64,000 nucleotides of DNA, taken from contig VIIQ02000007.1 in assembly GCA_007449985.2 (NCBI GenBank), positions 426,001 to 490,000 on the forward strand. Direction: 5' to 3'. The stretch's first letter is position 1, and every line of letters starts with the position of its first letter. The DNA comes from Desmodesmus armatus (Eukaryota > Chlorophyta > Chlorophyceae > Sphaeropleales > Scenedesmaceae). The position numbers and the translations under genes are program-made. Positions 22,153 through 34,100 of the stretch are shown here, one piece after another. The notes beneath the pieces are model-generated. The model searched no databases. It saw nothing but the letters and a program-made list of their open reading frames with translations, and was not told the DNA's origin.

Positions 22153-24176
22153 CGCCTGCCAGCCCCAGCCCCTGCCCCTGCCTCTGCACCTCCCTCGGCC
22201 CTAGCCCTGTGTGCGCCCCCAGAGCGATCTGTGGGGCCGCGGGGAGCCAGCTGCACCTGCTCCCACCGGGGGCGGCCACCGCCACGTGACCGCACCTGCT
22301 TCTCAAGGACAGCCCCCTTCCAGCGCACCTTCACCCCCTCAGCCCTCAGCCGGCTGGCTTCCGGCCCCAGCTCCCGGCGCTGCGCCCGCTCAGCCTCTGA
22401 CAGCAGCTGCTCAACATAGACCTGATGACCCTGGCGAGCCAAGGCCATGCGGGTGCGGCCCCCCAGCACCACCTCCTCCAGCTGAGGCGAGCGCAGCAGC
22501 ACACGGTAGAGGGCCATCGGCTGCCGTGCAGGCCGCCTGCTGGCTGAGTTGGGCCCACCACCAGCACCCGCCCCTGCATCAGCACCTTGCCGTGCTGTGC
22601 CGCTGCTGCCCGAGGACCCCGTCGCTGCTGCTGCCTGGTCACCTGCCTGCCCCGCACCTGCTGCACGACCGCTGCTGCTGCTAGGGCCTGCTGCATCACC
22701 ACCGCCGCTGCCGCCTGCCCCACCTGCATCTCGCGGCTCAAACACCACTGTCACAGCCAAGATGCTGGTACGGCTGATGGTGCGCGCGCTGAGAATGGCC
22801 TCAGCAACTGCGTCCGGGGGCGTGCCGACTGGAGCCCAGGCCCCAACTGCCCCATGCTGCGCAGAAGCTGCCGCCTGCTCCCGCAGGCGCTGGTTGGCTT
22901 CCTCAACCTGGGTGAGCCTGTCGCGCAGGGCCGCCAGCTGAGTGGACTGGTTGGCCTGCTGCATGTGGGCCTCCGCCCCCTTATCAGCTGCTGCCTGGAG
23001 CTGTGCAGCAGCCTCGGCGCTGCTGAGGCCAGCCCTTTCCAGGCGGCTAAGGGCATCCTGCGACTGTGCCTTAGCTGCTGCAGCCTCCTCTGCCAGCAGC
23101 GCTGCGGTGGCCTGCAGTCCTTCAACCTGGACAGACAGGGACTCCAGCACCGCCACCGACACAGTTGGATCGCTGCTGCCCCGCTGAGCTGCAGACTGTT
23201 CCAGCTGTGCAAGCTTCTGCTTGAGGGTGTCTGTGTCGTCCTGGAGGATCAGGGTGTCACCTTGCACCATTGCACAGCGCTGCAGGAGCTGCTCAAGGAG
23301 GCTGCTGAGCACCAAGCTGGTGGTAGCTGTCTGTTGGACGAGCCTCATGACCAGAGGGTCCTGGCCATTGGGACCCTCCTGCACCTGGCGGCCCAACTGC
23401 TGCATAGCACCAACCTCGTCCTGCAGCTGCTTCATAAGATGAGCTGGAGAGCCCGGGGGCAGAGGCTGGGTAGGGTCAGGCGGAGGAGGCCCGTCCTCCT
23501 GCTGCTGCTGCCCTGGCGACCCCTCAGGCTGGTCTGGCGGTCGCTGCTCCTGCTGCTGCTGGGGGCTTGCTGCCTGCTGCTGTTGCTGCTGCTGCTGCTG
23601 TTGTTGCTGCGTCTGTCCCTGCTGCTGGCCCTGCTGCTGGCCCTGCTGCTGTGTCTGCAGCTGCTTGCGGGGCTTGTGCTGTTGCTGCTGGGGCTGCTTA
23701 GACCCGCCCTGACTCTGGCCCTGTTGCCCCTGCTGCTCCTGAGGGTTGAGGAGGGCTGCAGACCTGGCAGCTGGTGTGAGGAGGGCTGCAGACCTGGCAG
23801 CTGGGGCGGTGTGAGCCTTGGCCCGGGGCCCAGCGGTGCTGGCTGAGCCACGGGGGCGCTGTCCTGGGAGGGACAGCTGCTGGTGCTGCTTGCCTGGACC
23901 CGCATCCGCCCTTCCCTGGTCCTGCGAGTGCTGCTGCTGCGCATCAGAGGCCCCTGGAGCCTCTGCACCAGCTACAGACTGCTTTGCCTTGGCTGCTTGA
24001 GCCCGTGTGCTGACACGGTCTGCTGCTGCAGCTGCAGGCTGGGTGCCTGTGGCCCCCTCCTCTGCGTTACCCTTGCCGCTGCCCCCGTTCTTGAGGCCCT
24101 GATGGGCGTCGGAACCCCCTGCACATGCCTCAGGGCCCCCATCGGGCCTCTTCACCGGGCTACGCTGAACCATCAT
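22149..24176 (-). CDS. LINE ORF1: Gln-rich coiled-coil RNA-binding protein
   Basis: Uninterrupted 675-residue frame directly before ORF2, overlapping it by 4 bases. The N-terminal third is Gln/Ala/Gly-rich and disordered, with long Q runs. The middle (LMKQLQDEVGAMQQLGRQVQ to about ALRDRLTQVEEANQRLREQ) is a strongly heptad-like coiled coil. The C-terminal part after TISRTSILAVTVVFEP is globular, with YRVLLRSPQLEEVVLGGR, VYVEQLLSEAERAQRRELGPEASRLR and GVKVRWKG, similar in layout to L1 ORF1p (coiled coil, RRM-like domain, C-terminal domain). Expected role: trimeric RNA chaperone that coats the element RNA. No frameshift or stop is seen, so together with ORF2 the element could be competent to move. 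Confidence 0.85.
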   Translation of the reverse strand: MMVQRSPVKRPDGGPEACAGGSDAHQGLKNGGSGKGNAEEGATGTQPAAAAADRVSTRAQAAKAKQSVAGAEAPGASDAQQQHSQDQGRADAGPGKQHQQLSLPGQRPRGSASTAGPRAKAHTAPAARSAALLTPAARSAALLNPQEQQGQQGQSQGGSKQPQQQQHKPRKQLQTQQQGQQQGQQQGQTQQQQQQQQQQQQAASPQQQQEQRPPDQPEGSPGQQQQEDGPPPPDPTQPLPPGSPAHLMKQLQDEVGAMQQLGRQVQEGPNGQDPLVMRLVQQTATTSLVLSSLLEQLLQRCAMVQGDTLILQDDTDTLKQKLAQLEQSAAQRGSSDPTVSVAVLESLSVQVEGLQATAALLAEEAAAAKAQSQDALSRLERAGLSSAEAAAQLQAAADKGAEAHMQQANQSTQLAALRDRLTQVEEANQRLREQAAASAQHGAVGAWAPVGTPPDAVAEAILSARTISRTSILAVTVVFEPRDAGGAGGSGGGDAAGPSSSSGRAAGAGQAGDQAAAATGSSGSSGTARQGADAGAGAGGGPNSASRRPARQPMALYRVLLRSPQLEEVVLGGRTRMALARQGHQVYVEQLLSEAERAQRRELGPEASRLRAEGVKVRWKGAVLEKQVRSRGGGRPRWEQVQLAPRGPTDRSGGAHRARAEGGAEAGAGAGAGRR

Positions 24177-24330
24177 CGTAGATGGCCGTTACAGCTATAG
24201 ATCGCCAGCCAGACCCGCCCGGCTGCCCAGATGCCACGCAAACCCTTCTAAGGACTATACTAAACTATTCTAAGCTGTGTATTAGGCAAGCTGTCGCTGC
24301 CACTTTGGTTCCCTGAAGTACTTGCTCAAG

Positions 24331-24481
24331 ACGAAACACGAAACGAAAAAAAAACCGAAAAACACGAAACGAAAAAAAACGAAAAAAAAAACCGAAAAAA
24401 AAACCGAAAAACACGAAACGAAAAAAAAACCGAAAAACACGAAACGAAAAAAAAAACGAAAAACAAAACGAAAAAAAAAAT
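24331..24481. repeat. A-rich tandem repeat built from ACGAAA / CCGAAAAAC units
   Basis: A 150-base tract almost wholly made of A runs spaced by CG and CCG or CACG, with repeats such as CCGAAAAACACGAAACG. It lies 155 bases beyond the ORF1 start codon, on the 5' side of the LINE, and on the LINE strand is T-rich. It could be a tandem 5' promoter region of the LINE or the tail of another retroelement inserted in the opposite direction. Confidence 0.6.
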
Positions 24482-27400
24482 TTGGCAAGTTCAAGCTAGC
24501 TGCAGCTGAATCCAGTTGGGGTGTTCATCACTAGCGTCTTCCTGATTCACTGTTTCTTGCATTTTGATGCAAGCCAGCATTTAACAGCAGCCACATCGCA
24601 TGAGAACACACTTGGCTGCATTGCTTTCTGTAACCTCTTGAGGTAGTGGTTGAAAGTATAGTTCAGTGGTTGATGCCCGCAATGCAGCGCCAACAACTGC
24701 AGCAAAAAGGATTTGGTGATCACTCTCGGCCATCAAGCCTCCTGCATCATGATCACAGCAGACGCATATTGACTTAGGCAGGGGATGGAGGTGTACACAC
24801 AGCGCTGTCTGCTAGCACTGCATGGCATCTGCAGAGATCGGTGCACAAGGGGAGCAGATTAGAGGCATGTCACATGACAAGACAAGCGCCATCAAACATT
24901 CTCAGCCTTCAAAAGCCATTTCACTTGCCCATCACCAGGCCAGGTGGTCTCCACCACATGCCCAGTGACAACTGGTGCATGACCACTCCATTTAATCCAC
25001 CAGACCGTCCCTCACAATGATCATAAAGGTCGGTCCGATGGAAGCCTGCATACAAGGGCTTGGGGCTGTACACACGACCACCCAGACATCATTTTTACTG
25101 ACAAACTTGGTTAAATGGGACAACAAGCATGTGTGGCGGTGACACACACAAAAGCACGGCAGTGATGGCAGGCATCCATCATGCCGACCTAGAACATCCT
25201 TGGCACAATTTCGGGGGCCAGAATGGCACCTGCCATTTGGGGAAGTACAGCAGTGCATCCATGGTGCGGGTGTTGCAAGTCCTCGAGATAAGGAGTGCAG
25301 GGGGAAGGTGGCCTCGATGTTGCCACAATGAAAAGGACCAGATGTAAAAGCAGGAAGGGCAAGACTACTACTATGTGTGTGAGCAACACAGTGTTGCGAC
25401 CAGATTAGCCAAGTACTCAACTCAATGGGGGTTGCCACATGTCCACGCAGCCAGGCAGCGAACACAACTGTCACAAACGACCCCAAAATGAGGTAGCGGC
25501 CTGCGGACATGCAGCAACACGCGCCAACACGCACACATCAAAGATCTCATGCACAAAGACTCGCTCAGAAGGAGACTCCTCAACGCGCTCAACAGAGGGT
25601 CCTGCAAGCCATACAGCTCCGAAACTGGCTCTAAGTGTGAGGTGCAAGTAGCGGGGCGGAGGTCAGACACAGGACACAAGGAGCCTCCTTTGTACCTTGT
25701 AGAAACAAACCCTTCCAGTGACCCACTACCCAAGCTCTTGCAGGCTGGGTGCCCTAGTCTGGTGTATACACCACCTTCCACGTAGAAGGGGTGCCACAGG
25801 GTGCTGAAGAGAACTTCACAGGTGAAAGTGTGTACAGGACAAGCTGTACTGCCAGTAATCTGACAGCTGCTGTCAAATGCAGGTAGCAAGACTCATGTGT
25901 ACTGCCTCAAAACAATGCTCAGCCCACAAACCAACAGGACGCCACTGGAAAAAAGACAGATCTGCCAGACCAGCGATCTTGGGCCAAAACCGCTTCTGAA
26001 GAACACGCTGGTTGGCGTGCCACGGGGGATGCCTTCTAGAACAGGGAGGCTCCACAGGACTGTGACATGACAGTAGGGCCCAACGGGGGTGAACAGAGGG
26101 ATCAGCACACATGCTCAGTGAGCACGAGCTCATGATGTGCAGGCAAGCTTCCGGCTTAGTGTGCAAAGGATTGTTACCAGGGCCGGAAGGGCCGCCTGGA
26201 CACTATGGGATACACAAATGTACACAGCAATCAGATGGTGCGTTTCTACACCGGCGGCGCAAGGAGTGGGGTGTTGTGTGTGGCAACAAGCTTGTCACAG
26301 ATGACAGACCTCTTGGCATGGCCAAATGACTGAAAGATGAAGCAAAGGGACCACTTCCCCCATTGTACTTGAAAACAGGGACCACTGAAGACGCCATTGC
26401 CCACCAGCTGGTGGACAGCCACCCAACTGCCAGCCTGAGAACTACCATGCACCCAGAAGTATCACCTGCAGACCATCCATGTACATCTGTATGCCGTAGA
26501 GGTGGTGAGACACGGTGCGTTTGCAGCCACACAGCACGATGACAAGAGCAAAATTGGAGGATGGTATGGTCCCAATTGGGTAGCAGCACATGACTCGTGT
26601 GCCGATGTGCACACGAAAGCAATCTCAGGCAACAACAAGCTACCAGCTCAGCCCGCGCTGTGCTAAGCAACACAGAAAAATAAGCAATCAACTGTGGCAC
26701 AGACAAGCTCCAGCACAGCAAGGGCAGCACCAGTGATCAACAAAAGCACCAACTCCAGCACAATCAAGCTTTCAGCACGGCACAACAGCTCCCACTGTCT
26801 GGTGTGCCGAGCCAATGATGGATAAAGCAAGGCATGAGTGTGCAGCAAGCCGCTCGCTTCGACAGTGTCAAACTATTTGTGCAAGGCTGGCTGGTTGAAA
26901 GATGAGTCAAACACAGCTTCAGCAAACCGGGGTGCACGCTGGTCACCAAGACAAGCTGTGCACGTTCCACACACACAAACCCAGACACAATTTGCCTCCT
27001 ACTCGTGTCAAATCATTGACCCTGAGCAGCTGCCGGCTCAGTGCTTGCAGTGTCAACAGGGGTTGACTTGCCCCCAAAGATCATACCTCGGTGCGTCCTT
27101 CACGCGCCACCACCACCCTCCCATCCCAGATGCACCCCTGACAAGCAGCTTGCCGTAAATTGGCCTAGAAGGGGCCACTGCCAGCGCCGATGGAAGAGGT
27201 CCACAAGGCCTGTAGCAGTGCTGGTGAAGCAAGGAACAAACGCACAAGGGCCGCTTCGGAGGCTAGTAAGCCGTATGTGCAGGTCAGCCCGCATGCAGAG
27301 AAACCCAAGGTCTCGAATTCACAACACCAAAATGGCATGTTGCAATTAAAAAGACCACTGCACAGAGATCTTTCACCGACTCACGAGTCATGAGTCATGA

Positions 27401-27640
27401 CTCTCTAAGCCACAAGCTGTTGGGTACATGCTGCTTGAAGCATGCTGAGCCCTCAACGGTGCTACAGTGCGCAACCTTGCAGAACAGCAGCGTTGACGGT
27501 CTTCTCACACGTAACTGGCTCAACAGAAACACGCGTAGCTGATCTTGGAGTTTCAGCGCTCACAAACTCTGATGTGGTGGCTCATGCACTGCACGGTGGC
27601 ACCAGCCCACATGTACATGCCATGCAGTGCTGTACCAAAG
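24482..27640. other. Gene-poor 3.2 kb stretch
   Basis: Short frames on both strands only; none shows a known domain, a signal peptide or in-phase splice partners. Base composition is A/C-rich on the plus strand compared with the genes. The segment may be decayed mobile DNA next to the LINE, but I see no terminal repeats or protein remnants to prove that. Confidence 0.5.
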
Positions 27641-30519
27641 TCACGCATACAGTGGCATGTAGCCGTCTGCTGCCCACAGGCTAGCCTCGCCTACGGAAAT
27701 GCGGCCATATCCATCCTCACCCCAGTCCGTAGACCAGGAGTTTCTGCAGGCAGGCGGGCAGGCGGGCAGGCGAGCGGGGGGTCAGTGTCGGTCATCAACT
27801 TGATGCACCTAGGTGCAGGAACGCCACCTGACTGCATTGGGTTTTTTTTTTTTTTTTACCAGGGGGGGCGTAATCATTGGGGTGTGTTGGCGCAACGTTG
27901 CTGCTGGTGCAGGCAGATCTCTAGAGTGTAGTGCAGCAAGTCTGGGTTTGGCTCGCCTGCTTTGGGATGTCTCAAAGCAGGGTTGTGCAGTTGAATGCAG
28001 GAGTCGCTGTTAGTGCCTGCTGTGCAGCTCTGTGGGCCGCACTGTGGCTGCTGGGCTGAAGCACTGTAGGACACTGCTAGGCTACACCACTGGAATGCTC
28101 AAACCCCTGGCAATATTCAGGCATGCCCCGCATCGTTGTGTAGCAAAGCCATGCCAAAGGCGATGCTTCCCTTGGATTGGCAGACCATTTTGCAGAGGCC
28201 TGGCCCTTCCCGTCAAAGCTGCTGCTCGTGCCACTCACTTGTATAAGAAGTAGGGTACAGTCACGTTCCCAAAGTAGCCCACAACGGCAATGTAGTGATC
28301 ATAATCCACCGAATTTGTCGCACGAGCGATACCGACGCCATTCCCGAGGCTGTTACTGTCGACCGTCATAACCACGGGAGCAGCCGTAAGTGCCCTACGA
28401 ACGCTCAGCAAGGTGTTGGGGATTCTGGTCCAAGCATAGGTCCCTGTTTGGTACCGTTTGAGGGTGGCGCTGGGGCTGTAGGGGCACGAGGCCCTGTCGA
28501 CGAGGTTGAAGGGCCGTCCAAATGCGGCTGCGGACTCGAATGGCATGCCGCTGCAGATTGCGGGGTTGAAGGACTCCTCTGCCCAGCTGCCTTCGGCCAT
28601 CTGGTCTGCCGCAGCACACTCAATCTGCATAATGAATGAGAGGCACCATGCGGAATGTGGGTGAGTTGCTGGTATCGGTGCACCGTGCAAGGCGCTTGGA
28701 ATGCCACGGACTTGGTAAGGCATGCCAATGCCTTTGCGTGTTGGCACGTGATGTGGTGTCACAGTGATGTAGCAACAGCAACAACAGCAGGAGGAGGGAC
28801 GACGGGTTGCGGGTGAAGGGTTTCAGGTGTACTGCAGGTGGTGACTTGATGTCCGTGCCTATCAGCCACAGTGATGATTACTTTGCCAAATGGACGATTT
28901 GACACAAGTGCAGATTGAGAATGATGTGCACAACGCCGATGTTTGCAGAGACTGCCTGCTGCTGGCTGCTTAATCCAAGTCCCAACATGCCACAATCTCA
29001 CCAGGTCTTCCTCTGCAAGGTCTATGTTGTTGGTTGTCCAGCCTTGCTGATACCACTTCCTGTAGAACCCAGCCTCCAGCACCGCAGTCACGGCAAACAT
29101 GCCGCAGGCACTGGACGTCTGCTGGTCCCTCACGGGGGTCATGTAGGCTCCCCAAGTGGTTGCGGGCACGTTGCTGACGTCCACGTTGTTGTACTGGAAG
29201 GGTCGCTCTGTTGGCACGCCACATGCGCAGCTCATCGGCATGGAGGGGTTGTTCCAAAGCACCTTGCGGCGGCCGCCCTTGATGGGAAACCTGTTGGTGG
29301 CAAGGGGTGAATGCGAGGATGATAACCAACAGCACACCTTGGGCGTGTTTCAATTAGTGATATGTGGTTCATCAACCTGTTGCGGGTTTCCGCGATGCAT
29401 TTGACACCCAGAAACAGAAAACCTCCATAACACCAAAACCTCAGACAGCCGCAGTCTAGAGTGACACAATCAGCAGCAGCTTAACCAACCGACATACTCA
29501 CCGCCGCATGGCGCGCAGCTCTTCCTTTGTGAAAACGGAGAACTTGTCGACCGTGTACACCTCATCCTCCGACCCAGCCTGGGCGGTCTTCTCCTCTGCC
29601 TCCTGTAAGTTGGCAAGGAAGATGTCATACCGTGCTTGCTTGTCCTTCAGCTTATCTCCAAAGCCACTTGCAGCCGCTTGCTGCATGGCTTGGTTGAAGG
29701 AGGCCCTGGGGTTGGCACGGGCGTTTTTGAGCTTGTCGCGGCCCTTATTGGCGCTGTTGCGCACACGCTCCCGTTCGGCCGCTTCCTCATTCTCATCAGG
29801 CACTGAAGCGTGGACACACACAGCAGCAGGTCAGGGCACAGCCGACAGTGGCAGTAGGCTGTGCTGGTCTTCGAAAACGGTTTACGAAGAAGAGTCAGGT
29901 TTGCGGCGTGACGTAAGGTGCGGGCTACGGCTCGAGTGACGTGGTGGCAACGCACATGCGTGTCTGCATGTCTGCTTGTGGTCCCTGACAGCCTGAGGTG
30001 CTTGGAAAGCATATGGCCCGAGAGTGCCTATGCATGCTGCTGTTCCAGCGCCCGTAGGGTATCTTCTGACACTGTGACCTACTAATAGTTGTACTTACCG
30101 ATCGGGTGTGGCTGTTTCAGCTTCAGCTTACGCAGCTGGCGGTCCGCCGCAGTTTTCTTCTGGCGCAGTAACCTACGGCCCCCTCCACTCAATGATTCTC
30201 CTGCAGGGAGCTCATTCAGCGGTTGAGCATCAGCAGGTGGAAGGACGCCTGCCACATTTGGCAGCCCCTCAGCAGAGGGCTGCTGTGCAGTTAGTGAATC
30301 CTCTTGAGGGGTACTGGCAGCTGTTAGACCAGTCGGTGTAGTTGGCTCTGCAGGGGGCAGCACAGCTGTGGTGCCTGCGGGTGGGAGCACGGCGGGCAGC
30401 AACAGACGCATTGGAGGCACATGCGTGCCAGTGAGTGCACTGGCTGTGATGTGCACGCATACAGCATCTGTGTGTGCTTGGGGAAGCAGCTGCCGCATCG
30501 TGAAGCCATTTGGGATGCA
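27641..30519 (-). CDS. Papain-family (C1A) cysteine protease with I29 propeptide; 5' end unresolved
   Basis: Exons in minus-strand order: 30519-30099, 29802-29502, 29290-29002, 28624-28239, 27743-27641, all joining in phase. Counting from the Met at 30498 (492 residues): a Pro/Ala/Thr-rich stretch (about 30-110), a basic segment (GGGRRLLRQKK), a charged helical I29 propeptide (RYDIFLANLQEAEE, KFSVFTKEELRAMR), then the peptidase. Gln290 forms the oxyanion hole and Cys296 is the nucleophile in VRDQQTSSACGMFA (spacing of 6 as in papain); His440 lies in DYDHYIAVVGYF; Asn460 in KNSWSTDWGEDGYGRI. The usual Trp after the catalytic Cys is Gly. The Met at 30498 gives no signal peptide, and the acceptor at 30520 (GATTCAG) opens 7 in-frame codons before it, so at least one upstream exon is likely: 30752 is a donor in the right phase. 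See the fusion finding. Probable role: secreted or vacuolar proteolysis. Confidence 0.88.
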
Positions 30520-31174
30520 CTGAATCAGGTGTCATACTAGAAACTCCAGCGAGAGTAGCAGTGCGGCCCTGTGGGCGACTTGTACAATCGCTCAGGGCAT
30601 GCACACACAGAGCAGCAGCTGCAAAGTGCACCAGACACGCCAAGGCTTATATCTTGTTTCATGGAGGCCCATGTATTATCACACACATGCACGGGGACGC
30701 AGTGCTGGAGATTGGGCGGGGGGTCAGAGCTTCACTATCAGCAGGTCTTACCTTGTGGTAGTTTTTTAGGGCCTGGCTTGCGCCCCTCTGCCCTCTGTGC
30801 ATGGGCATGCACGCCCACAGCAACTGCTTGAGCAGCGGCCACAGATGCGGTGGATTGCAGCCAAGGGGGCATGGTCCCCACAATGACTGAGGGTGGATAG
30901 CTGTGGCAGTTGGGTGGTGGTCATGTTCATGGCGGATGCAAGCAACACGATGGGGCAGCAAGCGGCAAACATACTTGAGATTGAGTAGCCATGCTAGGGT
31001 TGTGACAGAAAGTCAACCAAGTCAGAAGTCGACAAAAGTGCTGCCAGCAGAAAATCTGCACTAAAACCCAGTGATGAGCCAGCTCTCACACAGCCACACT
31101 GAGAGACACTGCCTCCCTGTGAGCGCCCGCCCCACAAAGCCCTAGCAGCAAAGCCCCTGTACACCCTGCACTCA
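30520..31174 (-). other. Probable 5' exon(s) of the cysteine protease, or link to the upstream gene
   Basis: A donor at 30752 (CACAAG/GTAAGA) ends a frame (NPPHLWPLLKQLL, then ALKNYHK) that joins in phase to the acceptor at 30519. A different frame across the same bases starts MPPWLQSTASVAAA and looks like a signal peptide, but it does not join in phase. No TGTAA signal for the upstream gene and no promoter motif is seen in these 650 bases. Confidence 0.4.
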
Positions 31175-34100
31175 CTAGTCAGCATCGGTGACCACCTCAG
31201 TCCAAGCCAGCACATTCAGTGGGGCCAGGAGCTTATTGCCTGGCATGCTGGCCATCGTGTAGCCTTGATCGTACCAGCTCCAGCCCTCGCCACCTATCAC
31301 CATCCCGCCACCGGACTGCACGAAGCTCTGAATGGCTGTGCGCTGAGCGCTTGTGAAGACATCCCATGTGGTGGTGAGGAAGACGTCTGCGATGGCAGAG
31401 GCACCAGAGCCTAATATGCTTGGGTTGTCCACCACCCAGCTTGTCCGACCTGTTGGCTTGACAATATCTACACCAAGGGTGGCCTGGGGGGTGGAGGGAG
31501 GCAAACATGAGGAGGCATACAGCAGCAACCGCAGCAGCAGAAGGCTGTCAGATGGTGGGATCAGGATTGGGTTTGTGCAGGGGCAAAGGCGCTTTGAAGC
31601 CACAGGATGCATTCAATGCGGCAGCAAGCCAGTGCGGCCAGAGTACAGCTCAAGTCCAAGGCAGCACGCATTGTCAGGCTGACATGCCTGCCATGCATCT
31701 TGCAAAAAGCATCCCCTTTATGTTGTGTTTTTGCGAAGCGCACTCACCGCGTAAGTTGCAAAGTCATTGAACATATGGGTGTTGGAAAGGGTGTAGGGGT
31801 AGTCGTTCTGATTGACTGCAAGGCGCAGGGTCACGCGGCTGCCAGCAGCCGGCACCGCCTTTTTGGCTGCCCACCTCAGTGAGTTGATTATCAGTCGACC
31901 TGCAGCACAAGTATACATGCACATTTTGAAATGGATTAGTTCAGGCACAGCATTGCACAGCGTCACGCTGTGCAGTGGCACTGCACAGCATCAAGGCCAT
32001 TGAGCGTATTCACCAATGCAACCAGAAACCCACCCACATGCATGCATGCCGCATCAAGCTCATGCTTTGCACTGATGCCAGGAGGAAAGCATTTTTGTAT
32101 GTGTGGTTGTGGGCACACATACCAGGAAACCTCAAGCAGCAATGTGCCGCATGATCCAACTGCACGGCCTGCCATCCAGACAGACCACACCCCTAGTCGC
32201 ATGTACATCATGAGTCATCTTGATCACATGCTGTCACACGTGTTGCTGACACTGAAGAGACAACAGCGCTAACTGCATCTTTCAAGCATGTTTTTCCAGT
32301 TGCCCCAACGCACCTGAGTCCCCGCCACACAGTGCCGGCTCCCAGTCACATAGCTCAAAGTAGTCCTCCATATTGAAGGCCACCAGCCGACCAGCAGACA
32401 CCCGGGCAGCAGCCATGATGGCGTGATCGTTGTCATTAGTCATGATGATGGGGGCGGTTGAGCCCTTGAGTTTCATCACACACCCCGTCAGCAGGCCTGT
32501 GCAGAGGTATGACATAGGCATGGGCAGCAGCAGCCGCAGTGTTGACAGGTGTATCAACACACAGATGTAGGGTAATGAGGAACAGCATCACCCTACATTG
32601 AGCTGGTCTATGCAATGTGTATGGTATGGTCAGGGGCACGCACTGTGCTGTGCGCACAGCACGTGCTGTGCCGTGCCAGCGCCGTATGGCATACAAGAAC
32701 CCGGACACCAAGGTATGCGTGCTGCCGGTGCCCACATGCTCTTACTATGTCTTGTCAGACAAACCAACAGCTAGCTGGCATGCATTGTGCCCAGGTGGAT
32801 GATTGGAAAGAGAGAAGCCAACTGGTTGGCTCAACAAGTGACAGCTGTAGCTGCCCAGCACACATACTATGATGTGGCACAGCACAACACTCAGCCTGAG
32901 GGCCCTGAGGGCCCTAGGCCCTAAGGTGAGGGCCCTAGAGAGTGAGCAGTGGCAGGGCTGACACGCGATCAATACAGTTTTCCAAGCACACCTGTGTTGC
33001 CGTAGGTGATGGTACGGCCTGCCAGACCGTCAGTGAGGTCGGCCCAGTCACCGACAGTGATGCCCCCAGGGGTAGGGGAGGGGCTGGGAGATGGCCGGGG
33101 GCTCGGAGCTGCAAATGCAAACGTATGGGGGGTGCATACAGAGCAACCCAATTGTATGATGACAAAATCGACTTGCACACTGAGGTAAGAGGTTCTTTTG
33201 GCATGTAGTGTGGAAAACATAGCGATGAAGCTGAATGGGGTGTGCTCTGTTCTGCAAGCCAGGCTAACTCAGGCACTGCGGTGTGTGCGCTTGCTCCATG
33301 CACAAGCCGCACAGCTCGGCACACCTCCATTTGACTTACATGGTGATGGCACTGGTGTTGGCGACGGTGAGGGAGCAGGGCTGGGAGATGGCTGAGGTGA
33401 AGGGGACGGTGATGGAGAGGGCTTGGGTGATGGGGAAGGGGAAGGTGAGGGAGAGGGAGAAGGAGAAGGAGAAGGGGAAGGTGCTGCAGCAGCAACCACA
33501 GGAGCAAGCAGCAGGAATTCAGCAGAATGCTGGGTGGGCCAGGTGGGGCCCCTGAGAAGGCTGGGTAAGGAGGCACTGTTGCAACATACGCTGCTGGAGT
33601 GCAGGATGAGCTGACCTAGCCAACCTTGCATCATGGCAGCGATGGGAGATGTCAGGACTACAGGGTGTGCGGGGCTCGCTCTCTGGTGCGGGGAGAGGAC
33701 ACCTTGCACGCAAGCCTGACCCAGACCGCAGGTTTGCCCTGCTGCAGCAAAGTGTCACAATGCTGAGTGTACTCTCACAATGTGGTGTGAGGTCCATTCT
33801 CATGCATGGAGAGACATGCAAATGCTGCAGCACAAGAAAACTTGCCAGCGTCTGCTGTTGAGAACATTCTGCATCATGCACGTGAGTTTTGCGGCAAGCT
33901 TGAGCGCTCACATGGGGACGGAAGAGGTGAGAAGCCTGGGGCAAGTCCGGGGTCGAGAGCAGGGCCGTTTCCATTGGGACAGGGGCTTGGCGACGGGGAA
34001 GGCGAAGGCTTGGGCGACGGGGACGGGGATGGGGATGGCTTGGGCGAAGGAGACGGTGACGCTATGACTGGCGAGGGCGAAGGAGAGGGTGAAGGCCGGG

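Noticed and set aside
22587..23846. 419-residue plus-strand frame opposite LINE ORF1
   Set aside because: Leu/Cys-rich shadow of the Gln-rich ORF1 on the other strand; no domain and no start context.
28082..28200. Possible last exon of the cysteine protease ending IARGLSIPVV, like cathepsin C-termini
   Set aside because: A better exon at 27743-27641 joins in phase and supplies the catalytic Asn in KNSWSTDWGEDGY; the 28.1 kb frame has no NSW motif.
30752..30872. Signal-peptide-like start MPPWLQSTASVAAA for the cysteine protease
   Set aside because: With the donor at 30752 it leaves phase 1, which puts the next exon in the wrong frame; kept only as an alternative.
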